From Geomonas sp. RF6 (GTDB taxonomy: Bacteria > Desulfobacterota > Desulfuromonadia > Geobacterales > Geobacteraceae): a stretch of DNA of 64,000 nt. Below are positions 46,092 through 54,819 of the stretch, piece after piece. The DNA lies in contig NZ_CP087999.1 in the NCBI RefSeq assembly GCF_021044625.1, forward strand, positions 885,001 to 949,000, read 5' to 3'. A program made the position numbers and the translations under genes. The notes below the pieces were generated by a model. The model was given only the letters and a program-made list of their open reading frames with translations, made no database searches and was not told where the DNA came from. How positions within the stretch are numbered: position 1 is the first letter of the stretch; each line of letters opens with the position of its first letter.

Positions 46092-47090
46092 ATGCGCTTC
46101 CCAATGAGACTCAATTACGACCTGACCAGATACATCATGGGCAACAAGATGAAGAAGGTGGAGAAGTACCCGCTCGTGCTGATGCTGGAGCCGACCCATC
46201 TTTGCAACCTGGCCTGCTCCGGCTGCGGCAGGATCAGGGAGTATGCCGACACGATCACCGAGATGCTCTCCCTGAAGGAGTGCCTCGACTCGGTGGACGA
46301 GTGTCCGGCACCGGTCGTCACCATCACCGGTGGCGAGCCGTTCCTCTACCCCGACATCTTCCCCCTCATCGAAGGGGTGCTCGCCCGCGGCAAGCACATC
46401 TATCTCTGCACCAACGCGCTCCTTCTGGAGAAGGCGCTGGAGAGCATGAAGCCGCACCCGAACTTCGTCCTCAACGTGCACATGGACGGGATGGAGGAGA
46501 CCCACGACCGGATACTTGAGCGGAAAGGCACCTTCAAGATCGCCATGGCCGCCATCAAGAAGGCGAAGGATCTTGGATTCCGCGTGTGCACCAACACCAC
46601 CATCTTCAAGGAGACCGATCTCCTGGAGATCGAGATGCTCTTCAGCCAGCTGACGGAGGCCGGCGTCGACGGCTTCCTGGTGGCGCCCGGGTTCGGGTAC
46701 GAAGCGGTCGGGGAGAGTCTCTTTCTGGAGCGGCGCGACATCGAGAGGAAATTCGAGCAGGTCTACGAGATGAGCAAGCGCTTCCGCTTCTTCTCCACCC
46801 CGATGTACCTGCGCTTCCTGAAGGGTGAGAAGCAGCTCGAGTGCACCCCGTGGGGGAATCCGACGAGGAACACCCGCGGCTGGAAGGCCCCCTGCTACCT
46901 CATCACCGACGCGCACTATCCGACCTTCAAGGAAATGATGGCGAAGACCGAGTGGGACAAGTACGGCGTAGGGAAAGACCCGCGCTGCGCCCAGTGCATG
47001 ATGCACTGCGGCTTCGAGCCGACCGTCGTGGAAGAGATAGGGAAGAGCTGGAAAGACATCTGGGAAATGATGATCTGGAACCTCACCTAG
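46092..47090 (+). CDS. hpnH: Adenosyl-hopene transferase HpnH (radical SAM)
   Basis: 332 aa. The radical SAM cysteines are C38, C42 and C45 in HLCNLACSGCGR, with TITGGEPFLYPD after. A C-terminal Cys set (CAQCMMHCGFEP) matches the HpnH family. HpnH joins the 5'-deoxyadenosyl group to hopene to start the C35 bacteriohopanetetrol side chain. It closes the operon; 155 bp with an imperfect inverted repeat separate it from dxs. Start at 46092; the RBS (AAAGGAATGGAA) is modest. Confidence 0.95.
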   Translation: MRFPMRLNYDLTRYIMGNKMKKVEKYPLVLMLEPTHLCNLACSGCGRIREYADTITEMLSLKECLDSVDECPAPVVTITGGEPFLYPDIFPLIEGVLARGKHIYLCTNALLLEKALESMKPHPNFVLNVHMDGMEETHDRILERKGTFKIAMAAIKKAKDLGFRVCTNTTIFKETDLLEIEMLFSQLTEAGVDGFLVAPGFGYEAVGESLFLERRDIERKFEQVYEMSKRFRFFSTPMYLRFLKGEKQLECTPWGNPTRNTRGWKAPCYLITDAHYPTFKEMMAKTEWDKYGVGKDPRCAQCMMHCGFEPTVVEEIGKSWKDIWEMMIWNLT

Positions 47091-47168
47091 GCTTTTTATT
47101 CTTTAATACCAGTTTTGAACCCTTAAGAAAACCTGAACTATTGAGCGTATTTAGCACTTGACGAGCAC

Positions 47169-47212
47169 AAAAAAACCCGCTAATCTTCGAGAAAGATTAA
47201 GCGGGTTTTTTA
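47169..47212. terminator. Terminator after hpnH
   Basis: AAAAAACCCGC-TAATCTT and AAGATTA-AGCGGGTTTTTT form a long stem with one bulge and a four-to-five-base loop. It ends the hopanoid operon and marks the last clearly core position before the integrase. Confidence 0.88.
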
Positions 47213-47220
47213 ATTCCCGT

Positions 47221-47266
47221 CCTACCTATGGCCTACCTATGGACCTCCTCGATACCCATAGGTAGG
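47221..47266. repeat. Direct and inverted repeats before the integrase gene
   Basis: CCTACCTATGG occurs twice in tandem (47221-47231, 47232-47242) and once inverted (CCCATAGGTAGG, 47255-47266). They lie directly upstream of the integrase start, where arm-type integrase sites or an attachment site would be expected. The attribution is inference. Confidence 0.6.
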
Positions 47267-47282
47267 AAAATTGGGGGTGCCG

Positions 47283-48536
47283 ATGCCGAAGCTCAAACTG
47301 ACGAAGGCGAACATCGACAAGATTCCGTCTCCGGAGAAGAGGCAGGTTGACTACTTCGATACCGAGCTTAAGGGATTAGGCCTGCGGGTGTCGGCGGACT
47401 ACTCGGACAAGAAGACCGGGAAGCAGATGAAGGGTGCCAGGACCTTCTTCGTTCAGATCGACGTGCAGGTTCCTGGGGCAAAAGCCTACAAGACGATGAA
47501 GGGAAAGATCGGCCTCTATGGCGAGTACACTCCGGAACAGGCGCGACAGAAGGCGCCGGAGATCATCAAGCAACTGCGGGAAGGAAAGCCGCTTTCGCCA
47601 GCGGCTCCCCCTACCCTTCGAGACGTCTACGACCGATACACCAAGGACAATGTTCGGGCCAGGGGCACCATCGAGCAGTACCGTATCCACATCCTAGGCA
47701 AGTTCCAAAGCTGGCTCGACGTGCCTCTCCCCGAACTCGACGTTACCCTCACCCCCACAGTGGTCATCGACCGATACCAGCAGGTCCGCACTGGCAGCGG
47801 TCCTGGCGCCGCGAAGAACGCCTTCAAGTGCCTCCAGGCCCTATTCAGCTATGGGGCCATAATTTACCCTCAATTCGTGACCAAGAACCCTGTGAAGGTC
47901 ATTTCTCAAGCCAAACTTTGGGGGGAACGGCAAGCACGAGAGGACTGCATCGAAGCCGGTCAGTTTCAGGCGTTTTATGATGGTCTGCTGCAGTTCACCC
48001 CGATCCACCGGGATGCATTCCTACTTGCCCTATACCAGGGGCTCCGCCCGAACGAGGCGCAAAGCCTGGAGTGGGCCGATGTGAATCTTGAGAAGAGAAC
48101 AGCCTTCATTCGGCACGAGACCGAAGCTTCCAAGCGGAGCTACACTATTCCTATATGTCGACAAACGGTGGAGATCCTGGAACGGCGGAAAGAGGCGAGA
48201 GAGGCGGGGGCTCCCTACGTTTTTTCATCCGACTGGCGGACAAACAAGCGGGGGCATATCACGCTGAGGGCGGAAAAGCTCAAGCAGCGTACGGGACTGG
48301 ATCTGACGGTGCACGGCTTGCGGCGGACATTTATCACCACAGGCGAGCGGTTACGACTTCGGCGTGAGGACATAAACCTGCTAACGGGACACGTCGATGG
48401 AAGCGTTACCGGAAAGCACTACTCCAGACTAGCGATAGACGACCTCCGCCCTACCCTGCAACGCATAGCCGACGAAATCGAGCGCCAGGTTTTTGGGGCT
48501 ACAGCAAAGGTTATCCATCTCCGCCCCGTCATGTAG
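47283..48536 (+). CDS. P4-type tyrosine integrase
   Basis: 417 aa. An N-terminal DUF4102-type DNA-binding domain (KLTKANIDKI, DYFDTELKGLGLRVSA) and a SAM-like core-binding domain precede the catalytic domain: Arg in YQGLRPNEAQSLEW, HGLRRTF (H-x-x-R), the second His in LTGHVDG, and Tyr in GKHYSR. This family integrates islands and satellite phages, usually in tRNA or other conserved 3' ends; no tRNA was seen beside it. The ATG at 47283 has a GGGGG(T) stretch five bases upstream. Confidence 0.93.
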   Translation: MPKLKLTKANIDKIPSPEKRQVDYFDTELKGLGLRVSADYSDKKTGKQMKGARTFFVQIDVQVPGAKAYKTMKGKIGLYGEYTPEQARQKAPEIIKQLREGKPLSPAAPPTLRDVYDRYTKDNVRARGTIEQYRIHILGKFQSWLDVPLPELDVTLTPTVVIDRYQQVRTGSGPGAAKNAFKCLQALFSYGAIIYPQFVTKNPVKVISQAKLWGERQAREDCIEAGQFQAFYDGLLQFTPIHRDAFLLALYQGLRPNEAQSLEWADVNLEKRTAFIRHETEASKRSYTIPICRQTVEILERRKEAREAGAPYVFSSDWRTNKRGHITLRAEKLKQRTGLDLTVHGLRRTFITTGERLRLRREDINLLTGHVDGSVTGKHYSRLAIDDLRPTLQRIADEIERQVFGATAKVIHLRPVM

Positions 48537-49421
48537 GCGGTTCGCGGCGCCACGATGAACCTTTGTACCGGCCCTCCTCGTCAAACTCACTGCCCCCCCA
48601 GAGCGCTATATCCTGCCCCCATGATTCCCGTGCTACGCTGACAGCGATAGCGTGCCTAGCTCTGCGAGGCTCTCCCTAGGTGGGATAGTAATCGAGGTCC
48701 CACCATACGGAGGAGTTCCTTTCGTTTTTCCACCAACTATTTGTGAGCGGGATGGAGTGCGTCCGGCGATTGCAGTTCTCCTTCGACGGCCACCGTTTCG
48801 CCACCGTTTAGAATGCGTTAAGCTGAAAGGCCTCCTAAAGCCGATCGCTCCGGCGGCCAGAGCCATCTTGAATTTCTCCTCAATTTATTCCCTCTACAAT
48901 CTTCTGCGGAAAGTGGCCACAAGGGGTAAACCGGCATCGACAACAAAGATGCCTTCTTAGCAAATTTCCCAACCGCCGATTCGACATTAGGCGGGGTCAT
49001 AGAAGCGCCCACAATCATGAACTGTCCAGTGGCACCCTTCATTCGCGGACTCGAAGGCGCGCGATGCAGGTTTCACGGAGGGAATCCTTTTGACGATGCA
49101 GCCGCCAGGCCCCATTAATCTACCGAAAATGGTGAGGCCGCAGCAAAGGTCTTTTTCGCTCGCCTTCCGGTGCGCCTGAGGAACCCCATGATTACCGTAA
49201 CTGGTTGGTTTTCCTGTGACCCTTGCCAAACACGTTTGGCCAGTAGTGCTGTGTGGGCTGCATGATGAGCTGCATGTCTTCTCCGACTCCCGGAGGGGTA
49301 TCAGTTCGTCGGCTGCATTGTCGAGTACTGAGCCTGAAAAACAGGAATTGAAATAACTGGTCTTTTTTAACTATATCTTGTAAATTTGCACCGTTCAATT
49401 TACCAAACAGGGGGAGAAGTC
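48537..49421. other. Gene-free stretch after the integrase
   Basis: No frame here shows an RBS, a signal or a recognisable domain. A short hairpin (GGTGGGA / TCCCACC, 48679-48704) is visible. Frames up to about 100 codons exist on both strands, but they overlap one another and read as low-complexity, basic sequences. It may contain decayed genes or an attachment remnant. Confidence 0.5.
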
Positions 49422-49745
49422 ATGTTTCAAAAAGTAGTTGTTTTGGTTGTACTGCTCTCGACAATGTTGATGTCACAGTTGACTTGGGCAGACTGTTCCC
49501 AGCTTAGGGACTGGAGAGCACGGAACGCGTGCAATGGGGATTGTTCGTCTATCGAGAACTGGCGCACTCGCAATGCATGTAAAGGAGATTGCTCGTCCCT
49601 CGAAGACTGGCGTATCCGCAATGCCTGCAAAGGAGACTGCGACTCCCTCGAAAACTGGGAAGATCGCAATGCCTGCAAGTCGTGTGGTGGTGGAACCGAG
49701 TGGGCGACGATGTACCTGCTGAATGTGCGACAGAAGTGCAACTAG
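49422..49745 (+). CDS. Secreted protein with four 16-residue Cys repeats
   Basis: 107 aa. The signal peptide (VVVLVVLLSTMLMSQLTWA) is followed by four tandem 16-residue repeats of the form D-C-(S/D)-x-(L/I)-x-x-W-x-x-R-N-A-C-x-x, then a Cys-rich tail (CKSCGGG) ending in CN. The DNA repeat is exactly 48 bp (49491-49682), with synonymous differences between units, so the repeats are not very recent. Each unit has two Cys, suited to a chain of disulfide-linked modules outside the cytoplasm. ATG follows GGGGGAGAAGTC. The family is not one I recognise. Confidence 0.8.
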   Translation: MFQKVVVLVVLLSTMLMSQLTWADCSQLRDWRARNACNGDCSSIENWRTRNACKGDCSSLEDWRIRNACKGDCDSLENWEDRNACKSCGGGTEWATMYLLNVRQKCN

Positions 49746-49768
49746 CACGAAGATGACCGGCAAAGAAG

Positions 49769-49794
49769 CCTCTCGATTTCAGGGAGGTTTTTTT
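49769..49794 (+). terminator. Terminator of the Cys-repeat gene
   Basis: CCTCTC and GGGAGG form a six-base stem (one G-T pair) with a seven-base loop, followed by seven T. It lies 24 bp past the stop codon. Confidence 0.7.
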
Positions 49795-50323
49795 GTAGTC
49801 CGAGCAAGCTCTACCTCAAGCAGCCAAAACCGGAGAAGAACTTTGGCTATGTCCAGCCATGCGGCGAAAGTACAGCGAATACAGCGCACATTGGCCCCGG
49901 TCTCATCGGCTACATTTACACTATCCGAAAGCGACCGGTGCGTACCCTGAGTCTCAGCACATTCAAACCATAAAGACGAAAACGGCTGAAAGGAACGAAA
50001 ATGGAACCAGAACTAACTTTTGTACCGCACGGTGAATGCGTAATAACCCAAAGGTCTGCATGAAGCGGCCTGGATGTAAGACCCTGCGTGGATGCTGTCG
50101 ATGGAATCGGTACCCTTCATCATGCTCCGCGGGGAATGCAGAGACCGGTTCACCGTCACGAGGAAGTTCTACGTGTTCTCCAAAGTCTTCAACCCTCAAG
50201 GAAGGAGAAGCCGTGCAGTATGTAGACTGTATCCAGATGGAGGAGAAAGAGGGGTACCCGAAAAATGCAACGCCGGCTGATGACGTTGTACACCAACCGA
50301 AGGTGAGGAGGTTGAGGGCATGA
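49795..50323. other. Gene-free stretch
   Basis: 529 bases with no gene that can be defended. Only short overlapping frames on both strands are present, with no RBS, signal peptide or known motif. Confidence 0.4.
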
Positions 50324-50548
50324 CACTGCGACTCCTTTCAGCTGTGGAATGGCTCATGCAGAGCCCAAAACGGCGATTGCGGGCTACCAGGCTATGGCCG
50401 GGATTCACCTATAAAGCGTCAGTCACAGAACGTCAATCTGTATCTCACCTACAGGTTCGTCGGTGCCGCAGATGAGTTATCAGGATATTCGAGTAGCACA
50501 GTAGCGACATCCTCGCTCGCATCCGGCTCAGGTTCTGAGGCGCTGTAG
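50324..50548 (+). pseudogene. Remnant of the C-terminal end of an unknown protein
   Basis: This frame has no start codon, begins right after a TGA, and reads as protein for about 74 codons: Cys-bearing segments (WNGSCRAQNGDCGLPGYG) followed by NVNLYLTYRFVGAADEL and a Ser-rich tail (SSSTVATSSLASGSGS). The alternating strand NVNLYLTYRF looks like a beta-strand of a surface or barrel protein. The upstream part is not in any frame as a continuous gene. The coding nature is judged only by composition. Confidence 0.3.
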
Positions 50549-50621
50549 CGTCTGACATTTTCCACGTGGGAGGCTCTAGCCACCACGATACTTCAACCTT
50601 TAATGCAATAGGGGAGGATCT

Positions 50622-51107
50622 GTGAAACGTAGAATCGCATGTCTGTTGATGGTGTGTGTCATCGCCGCGGGTTGTACCAAGAAAGAGGCACTCACGCCTG
50701 AACAGATGGAGAAGAAAAAAGCCCTGTTGGCCGAATTAAAGACAAAGATTCCAGCCGAGGCTGGCCAAGACAAATCCGTCGTTGTTGAAGGTGATAATGT
50801 GACCATGAACGCGACAATGCCTATGGCCAGTACATCTATTTCGCCGGCACAGTTTGAAAAGGCCAAGGCTGAGATGAAAGAAACACAAACTAAGGAGCAG
50901 GCGGGGTACTGCCGCGAATTCAAAGAAGAGACTGCCCTTGGTATCTCTTTCATCTTTAATATTCTAACCTCCGACCACAAGGTCTTCCAGACTATCAAGA
51001 TCGACAAACAGATATGCGCGGCACTGCCGCCGGCTCCGCCGGAAGAAGGGGCCCCGGCGCCGGCTCCGGAACCGGTTTCAGCCCCGGCTCCGGCACCCGG
51101 AAAGTAA
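50622..51107 (+). CDS. Lipoprotein with Pro/Ala-rich tail
   Basis: 161 aa. The lipobox LMVCVIAAGC (Cys ~18) is followed by a charged helical segment, a region with FETAxGISFIFN-like composition, and a C-terminal Pro/Ala repeat (PPAPPEEGAPAPAPEPVSAP, 20 residues shown). GTG start at 50622 has GGAGG four bases upstream. Likely envelope-anchored; role unknown. Located between decayed DNA on both sides. Confidence 0.75.
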   Translation: MKRRIACLLMVCVIAAGCTKKEALTPEQMEKKKALLAELKTKIPAEAGQDKSVVVEGDNVTMNATMPMASTSISPAQFEKAKAEMKETQTKEQAGYCREFKEETALGISFIFNILTSDHKVFQTIKIDKQICAALPPAPPEEGAPAPAPEPVSAPAPAPGK

Positions 51108-51184
51108 GGGTGCAAGAGGGGCAACCTCAAGTGGCCCCTCCTGGCCGATAAGCTCATTCACCCCTTGCTGCACCGGAGGCTACA

Positions 51185-51330
51185 GTGAAAGAAGGTAGTG
51201 AACTCATCCCCCCCCCCAGGAACGGATTGGGCCGGCTCTGGACGCAATCAAGAAGTGCGAAGGTGTCATGACGCCCGGGCAGGTCGCACAGGTGCCTGGG
51301 CTGAGGACACTGATCGAGTCTGCCCCCTAG
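51185..51330 (+). pseudogene. Short frame broken at a ten-C tract
   Basis: A GTG opens V-K-E-G-S-E-L-I-P, then a run of ten C (51208-51217). In the register after the run, the sequence reads QERIGPALDAIKKCEGVMTP and continues GQVAQVPGLRTLIESAP to a TAG at 51328. The two halves are in different frames, so one added C or two removed would join them. It is either a small pseudogene or a phase-variable frame. Function unknown. Confidence 0.3.
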
Positions 51331-51528
51331 ATAAACTCAGGAGGTGGGCGAACTTCGTTGCCTTGGCCGTTGCTGCCGAGGCTTCTTTGACATCAAGTGG
51401 CAAAATCAGCTAGACTCTTCGCATGTTCGAGAATGCTGAAGCGCTTCAGTCAGGGGCGGCAGGGGTGTGGTCAGGAGTGACGGGCCGCTCCCCCTGCCGA
51501 CTCCTCAGTCAAATCCAATTTCCCCTCC

Positions 51529-52092
51529 CGGATAGATCCCCAACTCGCATCGTTCCTCCCAAAAGGCGAACCAGTCCCTGATGGAGATGACTGGCTTCAC
51601 GAGATCAAGTACGACGGGTTCCGTCTCCTGTCGAAGAAGGACAGTGAGCGAGTTTCCTTCTACACCCGAAACGGCCACGACTGGAGCGATCGCTTCCCGG
51701 CGATAGCCGAGGAGATCCGGCGCCTGTCGGCGCACAGTCTGTGGCTCGATCGCGAGCTCGTAGTGTTGCGCGATGATGGGCGCTCCTGCTTCGGGTCGCT
51801 GCAGCACGCAGTCGCGCGACGCGATCAGGCAGTCCCCATTTACTCCACTTTCGACCTCATGCACCTGGACGATCGCAACCTATGCGATGATCCGCTCAAG
51901 GCCCGAAAGCGCCTTCTCTACGAGCTCATTGGGGCTGGTGACGGAATCTCCGGTACGTCGACCATATCAAGGGGCAGGGTGCCGCTTTTTTCGACCTCGC
52001 GTGCGCCAGTCAGTTGGAAGGTATCATCTCAGAGAAAGCATCTTCCCGGTATCTCCCCCGGCGATCGCGCACCTGGCTGAAATCCAATGGAG
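51529..52092 (+). pseudogene. Fragment of an ATP-dependent DNA ligase (LigD-type)
   Basis: Reads as ligase-domain sequence: WLHEIKYDGFRLLSKKD with the nucleotidyl Lys in the K-x-D-G motif, then LWLDRELVVL and FDLMHLDD. Around 51945 the frame shifts, and the other register continues LRYVDHIKGQGAAFFDLACA, LEGIISEKASSRY and RSRTWLK. Homologous LigD ligase domains are continuous across this point. The N-terminal phosphoesterase or polymerase parts and the OB-fold end are missing. It is a truncated, frameshifted relic of an NHEJ ligase. Confidence 0.75.
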
Positions 52093-52152
52093 CGGCTATA
52101 AGGACGTGCGGGAAGTCGCTTGGGAGTGGTGGCGGGAAGGGAGGGGGCGTCT

Positions 52153-52404
52153 GTGAAGGATCTCTTTCAAATCTTTTTCGGTATACTGCTCGCGCCACTG
52201 ATGCTCCCCATTTTGATCCTGGCGCTTATCCTGCGCCTCGTAGTATCTACCGCCGGGCGCCGCCTTTACTGGTTTGTTGCGGACTGCAACCGGATCGTGA
52301 TCAGCGCTGGCGTCAGCGTCTTCCTCCTATATCTCCTCATGTACCTCTTCCCCTCTATCCATGCCTGGGGGGAAACTCCTAAATTGGCTCTGCCTTCCTT
52401 CTAA
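52153..52404 (+). CDS. Small two-helix membrane protein
   Basis: 83 aa. Two long hydrophobic segments (LLAPLMLPILILALILRLVV and VISAGVSVFLLYLLMYLF) flank RRLYWFVADCNRI. A GTG at 52153 is preceded by GGAGGGGGCGTCT. It overlaps no other convincing gene but follows the ligD relic directly. No family recognised; it may be a small prophage- or island-type membrane protein. Confidence 0.5.
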   Translation: MKDLFQIFFGILLAPLMLPILILALILRLVVSTAGRRLYWFVADCNRIVISAGVSVFLLYLLMYLFPSIHAWGETPKLALPSF

Positions 52405-52592
52405 AGTTGTTCCTCTACAACATCGTCTTCCCGGCAACGGACAAGTTGGTCTCACCGCAGTAAGCAGCATTTAAGCCCTTTCCTTGTTTACGGTATTGTA
52501 TTCGTGTTTACACCTCCTTATAATCCAACCCTAATGCACTGTGGGGTGTAGTGGTCTATCAAATACATGATGAAGGTAAAAGGGGAGGGTTG

Positions 52593-53531
52593 ATGGCAGG
52601 GGCTGAGAAAGTGGCAGTAACTTGGAAGGTGCGGACGGGGACAGCTGTGATGATAGTGAGTCTGATCCTGCCAATGCTCTTGGTGGGTGTCGGCGCCGCC
52701 ATATCCATCCTCGACGTCGTGGATGGAGAGGTGAGTCAACTCGGGCCTTTACTTCTGCATGTGTTGCCCCTCCTGGCGGGCCTTACCTGCGGGGGGTACT
52801 GCATAAAGGAGTTCTTCGGACGCTTTTCGTCTGTTACGCTTTCGCGTCACAACGCCGCTGGACTCCTGCTTATGACTATTTTGTTCCTGCTCGCAATGGT
52901 GAAGTTTTTAGGGTTAATAGGGTTTCCCGGCTTCTGGGATCTGTCTGACTGGATCATTGACGAGGACGTCTTTCCCTCTTACCTGTACATGATCTCCTTC
53001 GCCGTGTTCACCGCCGGGTATGGTATCTGGCGCGCAACTTTTGCGCAATACCGTCCTGGGACCGACTTGAAAGAGAGAGCTGAATCAGTTACGAAGCCGT
53101 GGAAAGTGCGTTCCTGTATTGCCGTCATGCTGAGCGGATCTCTTCTGTCCCTCATGTATGTGGCGTTGGTGGTGCTGGAGAGCGAAGGCGGGATTTCAGT
53201 CGTTGTCCTCACCCTTCTCATCATGGCGGGGCTGCTGATCATGAACATGATCTACTGCGTAAAGCAGTTGAAAGGGAATGGCGATAAGGTGTCTGCCCAC
53301 CGGAAGGTGCTGCTGTCTCTCGTAGCTGTGTCGGCAGCATTCCTTGTGCTGGCTTTCATCGAGGAGACTCACCCGGAGATGGGGGAAGTTGTGGCATCCT
53401 TCTGGGCGTGGTGCGAAGATGACTTTTACGGGTTCTACGCTACCACTCAAGCAGTTGGCATTGCGGCGAGCTTCGCAGTCTGGCAGCGGTTAACCCGGCA
53501 ACCGGCCATCCAAGAGAATGAGAATCAGTAG
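52593..53531 (+). CDS. Internally duplicated multi-pass membrane protein
   Basis: 312 aa, about eight membrane helices in two similar halves. Half 1 begins with WKVRTGTAVM (residue 11) and half 2 with WKVRSCIAVM (residue 170). Both halves then show a YC(I/V)K motif (69 and 221), an FW pair (114 and 270) before an acidic segment (DEDVF, EDDFYG), and a final (I/V)W-x-R (145 and 296). This is an internal duplication of a four-helix unit of about 155 residues. ATG at 52593 has GGGGAGG four bases upstream. No known family identified. Confidence 0.75.
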   Translation: MAGAEKVAVTWKVRTGTAVMIVSLILPMLLVGVGAAISILDVVDGEVSQLGPLLLHVLPLLAGLTCGGYCIKEFFGRFSSVTLSRHNAAGLLLMTILFLLAMVKFLGLIGFPGFWDLSDWIIDEDVFPSYLYMISFAVFTAGYGIWRATFAQYRPGTDLKERAESVTKPWKVRSCIAVMLSGSLLSLMYVALVVLESEGGISVVVLTLLIMAGLLIMNMIYCVKQLKGNGDKVSAHRKVLLSLVAVSAAFLVLAFIEETHPEMGEVVASFWAWCEDDFYGFYATTQAVGIAASFAVWQRLTRQPAIQENENQ

Positions 53532-53552
53532 CGCGCCAACACAGACATAGTG

Positions 53553-54190
53553 ATCGGGTAGGAGGCGAGGTTACCCTCGCCGTCCTCCCACACCACCGTG
53601 CGTACGGTTCCGTACACGGCGACGGCGGTTCATATAGCCCTCTGGAAACGGTTGAGTTGGTCCATCAGGCTTACGAGACCCAGCTCATCAAAGTAGGTTT
53701 TCCGAACAGCAAGGTTCATCTGCGCGGCCCCTGAGTTCCACCAGGGGCCGTGTCCGTTTCCGGCGGACTCGCTGTCTTCTTTGATAATCCCAACTTCAGC
53801 AGGTTCTTCTCTCGGGCGCGGGGCCGCTTCCACTGCAGCAACATTATGCAGCGCAGCTTCCGCCGTATCCAGCCGTCCAGCTCTTCGAAGACTCCCCTTA
53901 CCTCGGCATGTCGGAAGTAGTTCATCCGTCCCCGCAGCTTAGGTTGCAGTTCTTCGATTGTGGCCGCAATACTCTTTCCCCGCCCCCTCCGACTGGACAT
54001 TCGGATTCGACTTTTCACCCTCTCCGCCGCTTTTCCCCCAGGTGTGCGGTGACGGGTCATGTCGAAGCTCAGGAACGTCCTGTTCCACGGTCGGTCAACC
54101 GCGCTCTTGCTGCGGTTTACCTACAGTTTGAGTTCACCCTCAAGGAAGGCAGTGCCGAGGCCATCACACGTTCGCCACTCTTTCTATGAA
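53553..54190 (-). mobile_element. 3' remnant of a group II intron
   Basis: Read leftward, the region ends with the typical intron terminus: a TGTACGGAACCGTACGCACG-type domain V/VI stretch (about 53590-53625), then GTGTGGGAGGACGGCGAGGG and CCTCGCCTCCTACCCGAT ending at 53553. The upstream part encodes the C-terminal end of the maturase. The intron's 5' half and the reverse transcriptase domain are missing, so the element cannot splice or move. Confidence 0.75.
53630..54187 (-). pseudogene. Broken group II intron maturase (C-terminal part)
   Basis: Three registers together give the end of a reverse transcriptase/maturase: FLEGELKL, then an in-frame TAG, then VNRSKSAVDRPWNRTFLSFD, IEELQPKLRGRMNYFRHAEV, and LDGWIRRKLRCIMLLQWKRP. 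Near 53785 a frameshift moves the product to EDSESAGNGHGPWWNSGAAQ and the end LGLVSLMDQLNRFQRAI. These match the thumb/X domain and C-terminal end of intron-encoded proteins. One stop and two frame changes make it a pseudogene. Confidence 0.78.
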
Positions 54191-54819
54191 ATTCTTAAGT
54201 TAATACCGATTGCGTTGCAATCAGAACAAAAAATTACATTAGAACATTTCTCCACCAAAGATTACTAGAAAGCACTGTTCCTCTACGGTGCTAAGGTCGC
54301 AAATTACAAAATTGCACTGGGAGAACTCTCCTTTCCCTTGGGAAACATACTAAAACCACGGTGACATGGTAGCAGCTCTCCGAGGAGTTCTTTCAGTAAT
54401 ACCTGCAGCGACTCTCGCAAGGCGATCCGATGCCCCAACTGGCAAACCCATCCTGACAGACCGTTATGGAGCGAATAGTAAGTCTGCACCTTACTGGTCG
54501 GCTTCCCCTTGATCAAGCAATTCAGGACGTGGCGCTAACACCTTTGGGGATGTCGGTTAACCATTCGACCGCGAGAAAAGACCACTTTTTTCGTTTGCGC
54601 TTGCAAATATGATGAAAATACATTAGTGTGTCGCCGCTTTTGTTAGCTGTTACGCCAAATCGGCGTCCGAGCGTAAAAGCCGGATTGGAGGGAGACAGAG
54701 ATATTGACGCATCTCGCGCTTCTGTCCTACTGAAACCAAACAGAGAGTCGTATTTTCTCTGGTTTTGTCTTTTTAACATTTTCATATATCTACATTCAGG
54801 TCAGCAAAAGGGGGTTAAC
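54191..54819. other. AT-rich gene-free stretch before the MORN gene
   Basis: 629 bases of clearly lower GC than the core. A leftward frame of about 70 codons (54304-54516) and another (54522-54785) lack an RBS or a recognisable motif. The upstream extension of the MORN gene into this region is also not supported. The region presumably holds that gene's promoter. Confidence 0.45.

Noticed and set aside
47091-47282. tRNA as integrase target
   Set aside because: No cloverleaf or anticodon arm could be found; the only structure is the hpnH terminator.
48652-48960. 102-codon frame after the integrase
   Set aside because: No RBS, low-complexity sequence, overlapped by frames on the other strand; kept as gene-free DNA.
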